A program made the translations under genes and the position numbers. A model generated the notes under the pieces. It was not told the DNA's origin. It saw only the letters and a list, made by a program, of their open reading frames with translations, and made no database searches. From Dugong dugon (Eukaryota > Chordata > Mammalia > Sirenia > Dugongidae): 64,000 nucleotides of DNA. The stretch lies in assembly GCA_030035585.1 (NCBI GenBank), contig CM057461.1, positions 174,851,624 to 174,915,623 of the forward strand. The letters run 5' to 3'. Positions 57,601 to 64,000 of the stretch are shown piece after piece. Positions within the stretch are counted from its first letter, which is position 1. Every line of letters begins with the position of its first letter.

Positions 57601-58769
57601 GATGTACTCTGTTACTCAAAGAAAATGTCCACCTGAATTAAAGAGGAGTGTAATTAGAGTTTGCCAACTGATGGGGAAGTAACCAGGTCGCATTATAGAG
57701 AAGCATGTGGGACTGGAGATATTGTTATCATCATCACTTGAAAATTCAATGTAACATAATAGTTTACAGCTATTATTTATAATAGCAACTGTACCCACCA
57801 TAAGCATGAGTTTCAGAAAAAATTAGAATTCTTCAAAACACAAATGTCTGAAAATTTTATGTAGTATTTCACACACAGTGACATTTAGTCTAGGAGGTAT
57901 ATTTGGGTTCATGGTGATACTCTCAAAGACCTCAAGAAAATCAGGCAAGAAGCTTCCTCCCAGGGATAAGACTTAACTTTCAGGCTAAATGTATGATTAT
58001 ACTGAATTGCTATTGTGATACTTTTTATTAAAAAAAGAAAAATTTATTAACATAAAAAAGTTAGTTTCACCTATGTTAGTCTTGTAGCTGAATACAACTG
58101 TGAACTGTCTCCTTATAAATCGTTTACTACTGACTGTGACCATTTTTGTTCATGCATTTCCCAGACTGAACATGACAAATGATGACTTTTGCTCAAAATA
58201 TCTAATCTTTAGATTATAATCGCAAATACCTTACTTGTATCCTATTTTAGTGAATATTTTAGAGCATGTGAGAGAAACACATTGTACTAAAGACTGGTTT
58301 AATTTAAAACCACTTCAGTTTACTGAAGGCTTGTTATTTTACTGTAAGGGTAGTAGGCAACTTATTAATGAAGGAGTAACTCAGGGCTATGTGAGCAGAG
58401 ATCTTTGTCACCTACAAATTGAAACAATCTCTTAGTAATGAATAACAAAGTATTAAGAAAAATACCCCTACCTGAAGAACAGGATGATTCATCCTTACTG
58501 AAAGTAATGTTAGAGTATTTCCTCACACAGACTGTGCTGATAAAAAAAAGTTGTTTTTTTTTTTTTTTTTAGCTCTTACAACCAGTCCTTAGTGATTTAG
58601 AGTGCCAGAGAATATTGCAATGGAAAAGATAATGAAAGTGTGAAATTTTATTAATAACATGGTCATAGCCTACTGAAGCTTGATTTAATATACACACATA
58701 TATATATTTAGGATGATTTCTGTTCTCTTACCACTGTTGAAAACACTTTGAATTTTTATTCATCTAATT
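57601..58769. other. AT-rich single-copy DNA
   Basis: Nothing recognised beyond a T-run at 58553-58571. Confidence 0.45.
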
Positions 58770-58880
58770 CAGTGGTTTTCAACTGGGAAAAATATTAGAA
58801 TCAACTTGGAAGCTTTTAAGAAATAGAAATGCCCAGGCCCCACCGCCAGAGATCCTGATTCAACTAGTTTTGGATGCATT
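58770..58880 (+). mobile_element. MER5A-type hAT relic, 5' half
   Basis: cagtggttttcaactgggaa, attagaatcaacttggaagc, atgcccaggccccaccgcca and gagatcctgattcaactagt follow the MER5A consensus closely. The second half and right terminus are missing. Confidence 0.85.
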
Positions 58881-59339
58881 TTAACATATATCTTTTTTAA
58901 AAAATCTCTTCATATGCAATAAATGGACAACAAGTGTTTGATAGAACCTATTTGTGCTTTTGCTGGCATAGTGTTACCTACTTTTGAGAAAAGCATGTTG
59001 TTTATATTTTTATCAAACTAATTGAAAAACCATGAATTCAACTTTTCCAGAAAAGAGGTCCTGAAGTACTGGGAATCCCTTTAAGATAAGACTAATCCAT
59101 TAGTCATTATACTCAGATCACAACTTTTTAATTAGTTTCAAATTTTGTAACTCGTCTATTCTCCATTTTGTCATCTTGTTTACTAGAATATCACTGGAGA
59201 TACTCTCAAAGACTATAATGATATCACGAAATACGTGGCTATTCATCAATCACTTTGAAGTTCCAACCTGGTAACCTTTTCAAAAAAGGAAATTAAATGA
59301 AATAGGTAAAGCAAGAATAAACCAAAAACCAAGCATTTG
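58881..59339. other. AT-rich single-copy DNA
   Basis: Nothing recognised. Confidence 0.45.
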
Positions 59340-59480
59340 ACCAAGAGACAGAAACCCTGAGTTTAAGTTTTGGCTTAGTCATTAACAACCATTGTGTGAC
59401 CTTCCACAAGTCACTTAAGGTTTGCTGGGTTCCTTATTCCTGTAAAATGAGGGACTGGGCTGGAGCTATGGTTTTTATTT
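59340..59480 (+). mobile_element. MIR SINE relic
   Basis: ccctgagtttaagttttggc, attgtgtgaccttccacaag, tcacttaaggtttgctgggt and tgtaaaatgagggactgggc match the MIR core. Confidence 0.75.
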
Positions 59481-59550
59481 TTGTGACAGTATTTGAAACT
59501 GGAATGATCTTAAGTCAAGGTGTGTGCCTTTCTTCACAATATAAAATACC

Positions 59551-59882
59551 TCCTATATTACTGAGGACAATGGTGACTCAGTCGTAGAATTCTTGCCTTC
59601 CATGTGAGAGATCGAGGTTCAATTTCCAGCCTATGCACCTCATGCACAGCCACCACCCATCTGTCAGTGGAGGCTTGTGTGTTGCTATGATGCTGAAAAG
59701 GTTTCAGAAAAGCATACAGACTAAAACAGACTAGGAAGAAAGGTCTGGCAATTTACTTCCAAAAATTAGCCATTGAAAACCTTATGGATCACAACTGTCC
59801 AATCCTGTTGTGCATGATGTCACCATGAATTGAGGGCCGACTCAATGACAACTAAGACGAACAACAATAACATCCTATTTTA
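59551..59882 (+). mobile_element. tRNA-Gly-headed SINE with RTE body and tail
   Basis: The clearest copy (about 59565-59872). The head tagaattcttgccttccatg plus the B-box ggttcaatttcc (59616) matches tRNA-Gly(GCC), with the usual change of cgcggg to tgagag in the arm. Then come the RTE-type block gtgtgttgctatgatgctg, agactaggaagaaaggtctg and the tail ggccgactcaatgacaacta. Flanks tcctatatta and tcctatttta (9 of 10 equal). Confidence 0.88.
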
Positions 59883-60821
59883 TTAGGTTGCCTGTATCTT
59901 TGAATAAGGTTCAGATTAGGTTGGGGCTGGCTCCCGAAGGGTGGTTCAGGCTTGTTACCTAATGCTTACTTGGGAATTGTGACAACACTGGGGAATAAGT
60001 GCCTGGCATTCCAAAGAAACGGTACAGTGAATAATGCCCCTCTCTCTTCTTTCTTTCTTCCTAGTTTGAATGAAAAATCCAGTGAATAGAAAATAAATAT
60101 GAGAAAGAACACATATCTTTATATCTAACCACTTAATGTGGCTTTGGTCCTTGGATATCTAAAGCTATAACTAATAGTTATAACTCATAGGTAAACATAC
60201 ACACCATAGATAGATAGACAGACATATCAATTTCTCTATCCCCAGCAGAAGAAAGGCAAGTATCTTTGTATTCTTAGTTCCACAGGATCCCTGCATGTTT
60301 GCTTACTTATTTTTACTATTGATCCTACCTTTCCATCTCTTTAAACAATAAGAATATCTGTTTAAAACTTGCAATGATCTTATACATCACCTGTTAACAT
60401 TTTCTTTGACTTGCCCACAGTCCTATAACTAGTTAGCTCATAGAATAAGCCTATAAATTCTCAACCCTGACAGTCCTTGGCACGAGGAACCTTGCAAACC
60501 AGATAGATTGCATAATACAAGCTGTATACACACAAACATAAATATGCTGTAATATAAACTTTTACAGCAAAAAAACAAACTTAGAGAGAACCTAGTCCCT
60601 ATTCCTTCATTGTATAGATTACAAAACTGGAGCAGAGAAAGATGAAAAATAAAGAAAAAAAGAAACTTTAAAAATGTTAGATTCAAATCTCAGGTTTCTT
60701 TCAGTCATATAGTGTGGCCAGAGATGATCTTATTAAACAAAATCAAATTAATGTGAATAACTGATGAGAGCTTAACTCTCTCAGAGAAATACAGATTTTA
60801 AAGCCAAATCTCCTTTTGTTG
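59883..60821. other. Single-copy DNA
   Basis: Nothing recognised. Confidence 0.45.
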
Positions 60822-60925
60822 ATTATAAACTCTTTGAGGGCAGAAGTTAATGTTTCCTGGTTTTTGCCAATTTGCAGAGTACCATACCTATCTAGTGTAA
60901 ATAAGCATTTATTTGATCAATAACA
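60822..60925 (+). mobile_element. L2 3' end relic
   Basis: attataaactctttgagggc, agaagttaatgtttcctggt, agagtaccatacctatctag, taaataagcatttatttgat. Confidence 0.6.
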
Positions 60926-61854
60926 AGAGTCTTACTATAAACAACAGACCCTAATCTACTATTTAAGCACAAATGATTTTGTATTTTGCAGGAGAATGCC
61001 TCCAGAAGATCCGCCGAATCATGGATCCCGCTGCTGTCTCATATCATCTGGACATAAATTAGGATTGAACCACCTATGATATTCTCCAGACAAATTAACA
61101 AATGTAGGCATAGTTCGTCTCTTCAGAAAAGACTTTAAATTGTTCTGAAAAATATGCCTCTAAGCCTGAAGGCAATAATCATACCACTCTGTTCTTGCTC
61201 TTTCAAACCAAATATAGATTATTCTAAATTTATTTTATGTGTCCTATTTTCTATTCTGTAATGAATTAATATCATTAATGCTTTCATTATTTTATTATTC
61301 TTAGATAGTCTTTTCCGAGATATGTGGAATTATTCCTACAATCCACACAAAGAAGGATAAAATGAGTTTATTTTTTCTCTGGGTTGGAACTCAACCAGCC
61401 TCCTCAGTTCCAAAGGCTGGTGGTCTGTTTGATCATGACCTTTATAGGCAGAATTTAAAGTAAAATATACATCTATATTTAATAAAGAGAATGGAAATAA
61501 TAAAAATAAATTTGGTTTTCCTTGTGGTAAGTTCCAAGAAAAATCTGAGTTCTTCCTGCCAAAAGGCGTTGGAGCTGTTATATAAACCGCTAAAAGGAGA
61601 GTGGTGAATTTTTTCCTTGTCAGGAGTCTGCAACCAAGGAGAACATGGGTGTACAGAAAGAAAAAATATGTAGAATGGGATACTGATGATCAGAAACAGG
61701 ACTAGCATCATGACTCTAGCTCCCCTGGGTAAAGAAATGCTAAAAATCCTCCAGAGAGGGTTGGTGTTAGCAGTTAAAATGAAAAGCACACAAGTCTAAG
61801 CCTCTACACAAACCCCTAAGTTTAGTGGATCTGTGTAAAGTATACTCAGAGCTC
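60926..61854. other. Mostly single-copy DNA
   Basis: Holds the exon-like block at 60992-61079; AATAAA occurs at 61482. No transposon recognised. Confidence 0.4.
60992..61079 (+). other. Candidate 3'-terminal exon, unidentified
   Basis: Preceded by gattttgtattttgcag. The next 70 bp are strikingly richer in G, C and CpG than anything around them (gatccgccgaatcatggatc). Two frames read like protein ends: ECLQKIRRIMDPAAVSYHLD plus IN, stop at 61060-61062; and RMPPEDPPNHGSRCCLISSG plus HKLGLNHL, stop at 61077-61079. I do not recognise either. Without a match it remains a candidate. Confidence 0.2.
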
Positions 61855-61945
61855 ACTCAGTAATTCAGCAAATAATTATTGAGCACCTACCATGTTCTAG
61901 GGTAGACCCTGGAGAAATCCTGGTTAAGAAAACAGATATGGGTCT
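61855..61945 (-). mobile_element. L2 3' end relic
   Basis: attcagcaaataattattga, gcacctaccatgttctaggg, tagaccctggagaaatcctg, ttaagaaaacag: reverse L2 3' end. Confidence 0.7.
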
Positions 61946-62159
61946 TGATTGCTAGTTTTAAGAATTCCACTAAATCACCTTACTCATTTCTTACTCGAAT
62001 TGAAATTCTTAAATCTGGCTGGCCATAACTAATCCTCTAGTAATAGTTCCAAAACCTACCCACACAACAGAACAAACTAGGTGGCTTTTTTTTTTTTTAA
62101 CAGTAATGCTTCATGGTCTACCCACACATCTCCTGAATCAGAATCCCAGTTTGTTGGGA

Positions 62160-62851
62160 TGTGGAATTGTTGTTGTTTTTGTTAGGTGCCATCCAGTCAG
62201 TTCGACTCATAGCAACTCTATGTACAACAGAACGAAACACTTGCTGGTCCTGCTCCATCTTCACAATCATTGTTATGCTTGAGACCATTGTTGCAGCCAC
62301 TGTGTCAATCCATCTCGTTGAGGGTCTTCCTCTTTTTCACTGGACCTCTACTTTACCAAGCATGATGTCCTTTTCCAGGGACTGATCCCTCCTGATAACA
62401 TGTCCAAAGTATGAGAGACGTAGTCTCCCCATCTTTGCTTCCAAGAAGCATATGGTTGTACTTCTTCCAAGATAGATTTGTTCATTCTCCCAGAAGTCCA
62501 CGGTATATTCAATATTCTTCACCAACACCACAATTCAAAGGTGTTAGCTATTCCTCAGCACTCCTCATTCATCATCCAACTCTCATATGCATATGAGGTG
62601 ATTGAAAACACCATGGCTTGGGTCAGGCACACCTTTGTCTTCAAGGTTAACACCTTTGCTTTTCAACACTTTAAAGAGGTCTTTTGCAGCATATCTTCCC
62701 GATGCAATGCATCTTTTGATTTCTTGACTGCTGCTTCCATGAGTGTTGATTGTGGATCCAAGTAAAATGAAATACTTGACAACTTCAATCTTTTCTCCAT
62801 TTATCATGATGTTGCTTATTAGTCCAGTTGTGAGAGTTTTGTTTTGTGGAA
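62160..62851 (-). mobile_element. RTE LINE 3' fragment with target duplication
   Basis: About 680 bp on the reverse strand (62167-62844): gttaggtgccatccagtcag, cactgtgtcaatccatctcg, aacatgtccaaagtatgaga, gtccacggtatattcaatat, ttgattgtggatccaagtaa, tttatcatgatgttgcttat. It covers the region after the YADD motif to the end. Direct repeats tgtggaa at 62160-62166 and 62845-62851. Confidence 0.92.
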
Positions 62852-62937
62852 CTAGTATTTTTTTAAAAGCCCCTCTGATAATTTTGATGCAACTTGTTTA
62901 TGGACCAGCATTTTTGAACCATAATCTTGGATTCAAG

Positions 62938-63075
62938 AGGAGTCCTCATGGTGCAGTGATTAAGCACTTGGCTGCTAACAAAAAAGTCGAAGATTCAAAT
63001 CCACCAGGGGTTCCATGGGAGAAAGATGTGGCAGTCTGCTTCCATAAAGATTACAGCCTTGGAAACCCCACTCAC
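62938..63075 (+). mobile_element. AfroSINE, long type, 3'-truncated
   Basis: Head gaggagtcctcatggtgcag, ggctgctaacaaaaaagtcg and gaagattcaaatccaccagg, long-type insert gggagaaagatgtggcagtc, then ends soon after gattacagccttggaaaccc. The RTE-like tail is missing. Confidence 0.8.
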
Positions 63076-63344
63076 TTAAGATACCTTCTTCCAATCCACC
63101 AGACAATCACACATACAAGAAAAGGTGAATGGATGATTTAAGTAACCTTTTTCAGGTTCTCTCAAAAAATTGTTGGTAAAGTTAGCTAGAGTCCAATTCA
63201 CTCTTAATCACAACAAATCCCAATTTCTCCAATAACTCTCTCTCTACCCATCATATTTTGCTATATCTACTGAATTCCTACTTACCTTTCAATACTCAGG
63301 TTACTGACAAGAAAGGTTTTCTTCATGCCATTTGAATATAATCT
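63076..63344. other. Single-copy DNA
   Basis: Nothing recognised. Confidence 0.4.
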
Positions 63345-63475
63345 CTACAGTACAAAACATGTTTGATATTATGTTCACTGATGTATTCCCAGACCAAGAA
63401 CAATGCCTGTCTCAAAGTAGGCACTCAATAATTATTTGTTGAGTAAAGGAATGAATGAAAAAGCAAATGAATGCC
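63345..63475 (+). mobile_element. L2 3' end relic
   Basis: ttcactgatgtattcccaga, agaacaatgcctgtctcaaa, gtaggcactcaataattatt, gttgagtaaaggaatgaatg. Confidence 0.75.
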
Positions 63476-63591
63476 ATCATTTCTATTCCTATAGCACCAC
63501 GGTGTTGTTAGTTAAAATCTACTTGTTGGTTGTTTAGCAGTGGTTAATGGTAGTTAATACAGCATTTTTTTAGCATGCATCATACTGCGTT

Positions 63592-63819
63592 ATAATTACA
63601 TATTTTTACACAAATAACATACGCCTTCTGCATTTGTTTGCTGACTGCACCCTCACCCAGCGAGGCATCCACACAAGCACTGCTATATCAATCCTCCTTC
63701 ACATGTTGCTATAAAAAAGAAATTAGTATAGCGAGCCCACAAAAATACTTTGCAGGCAGAGGGTGCAGCTGCAAACAACTGAAGAGGGCATGCATTATTT
63801 GTGTAAAAATATGGTATTT
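63592..63819. repeat. Long imperfect palindrome, candidate MITE
   Basis: Left arm about 63592-63693, right arm about 63722-63819. Reverse-complementing the right arm gives tatttttacacaaata identical over 16 bases to the left arm (63601-63616), then paired blocks catttgtttg/agttgtttgc, ctgcaccctc on both sides, and tgctatatca/cgctatacta near the centre. The loop is about 25-30 bp. This is the build of a fold-back MITE; family not recognised. Confidence 0.7.
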
Positions 63820-63849
63820 ATTTCCCTGACTGATTCAAACTACACCTTG

Positions 63850-63930
63850 TTTACACAGGTCCATCTCTTGCTCAGTGCATGGTATATAACAGATTGTCAA
63901 TAAACATTACTTGAGTGAATGGATAAGTAG
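63850..63930 (+). mobile_element. L2 3' end relic
   Basis: tgctcagtgcatggtatata, acagattgtcaataaacatt, acttgagtgaatggataagt: end of L2. Confidence 0.6.
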
Positions 63931-64000
63931 ACCAATCTACCTCTCAAGATTTACATTTATCACAAATCTGATGCCAATGAATTTAGATTATTTAGACATG

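Noticed and set aside
59565-59640. tRNA-Gly gene
   Set aside because: The head keeps the B-box but the arms no longer pair as a tRNA, and the sequence continues into RTE-like SINE body; two further copies show that it is a SINE.
62743-63141. 132-codon forward frame
   Set aside because: It joins antisense RTE, unique DNA and an AfroSINE; no coherent protein.
1-64000. CRISPR array, operons, bacterial ribosome sites or phage genes
   Set aside because: No regularly spaced repeats and no clustered long frames; the window is mammalian.

Overview
This window is mammalian nuclear DNA and reads as an AT-rich gene desert or the inside of a very large intron. I see no intact host protein-coding gene, no functional RNA gene, no CRISPR array and no prokaryotic signal. 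The repeats point to Afrotheria, most likely an elephant: many tRNA-derived SINEs whose 3' ends match an RTE-type LINE (tails such as 'gtcggaatcgactcgacggcaa'-like blocks), RTE copies of the type known from elephant, and an L1 subfamily with matching 3' ends. Manatee, dugong or hyrax cannot be excluded from sequence alone. Family names come from memory of consensus sequences; no repeat library was run.

Layout. 1-9257: mostly single-copy AT-rich DNA with AfroSINEs (1477-1837, 6398-6555, 8193-8348, 8694-8895), a tail-only SINE insert (2073-2115), a deleted RTE derivative (3198-3560) and old MIR/L2 relics. 9258-16425: a full-length, now inactive L1 (5'UTR, ORF1, ORF2, 3'UTR, polyadenylation signal) between exact 13-bp target-site duplications. 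16426-28179: unique DNA, MIR relics, a 5' RTE fragment (20048-20335), a tRNA-Gly-headed SINE (21096-21432) and AfroSINEs. 28180-28960: a 5'-truncated L1 that carries about 130 bp of foreign 3' flank between two poly(A) tracts, a 3' transduction. 28990-30065: degraded L2 reverse-transcriptase region. 30325-44210: the most repeat-poor part, with hAT relics, L2, MIR, a duplicated L1M 3' end (40346-40572) and a MIR split by an AfroSINE (42310-42725). 44211-49780: two RTE copies, one of them 2.8 kb with endonuclease and reverse transcriptase regions. 51680-52159: processed pseudogene of ribosomal protein S27-like (RPS27L). 54794-64000: four more transposon-rich clusters (RTE, AfroSINE, MIR, MER5A, tRNA-Gly SINE, L2) and a roughly 230-bp imperfect palindrome (63592-63819).

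How the parts relate. The L1 proteins would have mobilised the L1 copies and the RPS27L mRNA; the RTE proteins are the likely mobilising partner of both AfroSINE types and of the tRNA-Gly SINE, because these share the RTE 3' terminus. All LINE reading frames here are broken. A few places look like isolated exons (617-790, 38883-38967, 60992-61079) or a splice acceptor (about 45510); these are candidates only. I found no new multi-gene system; the most unusual items are the L1 3' transduction, the long palindrome, the tail-only SINE inserts and the SINE/RTE chimeras.
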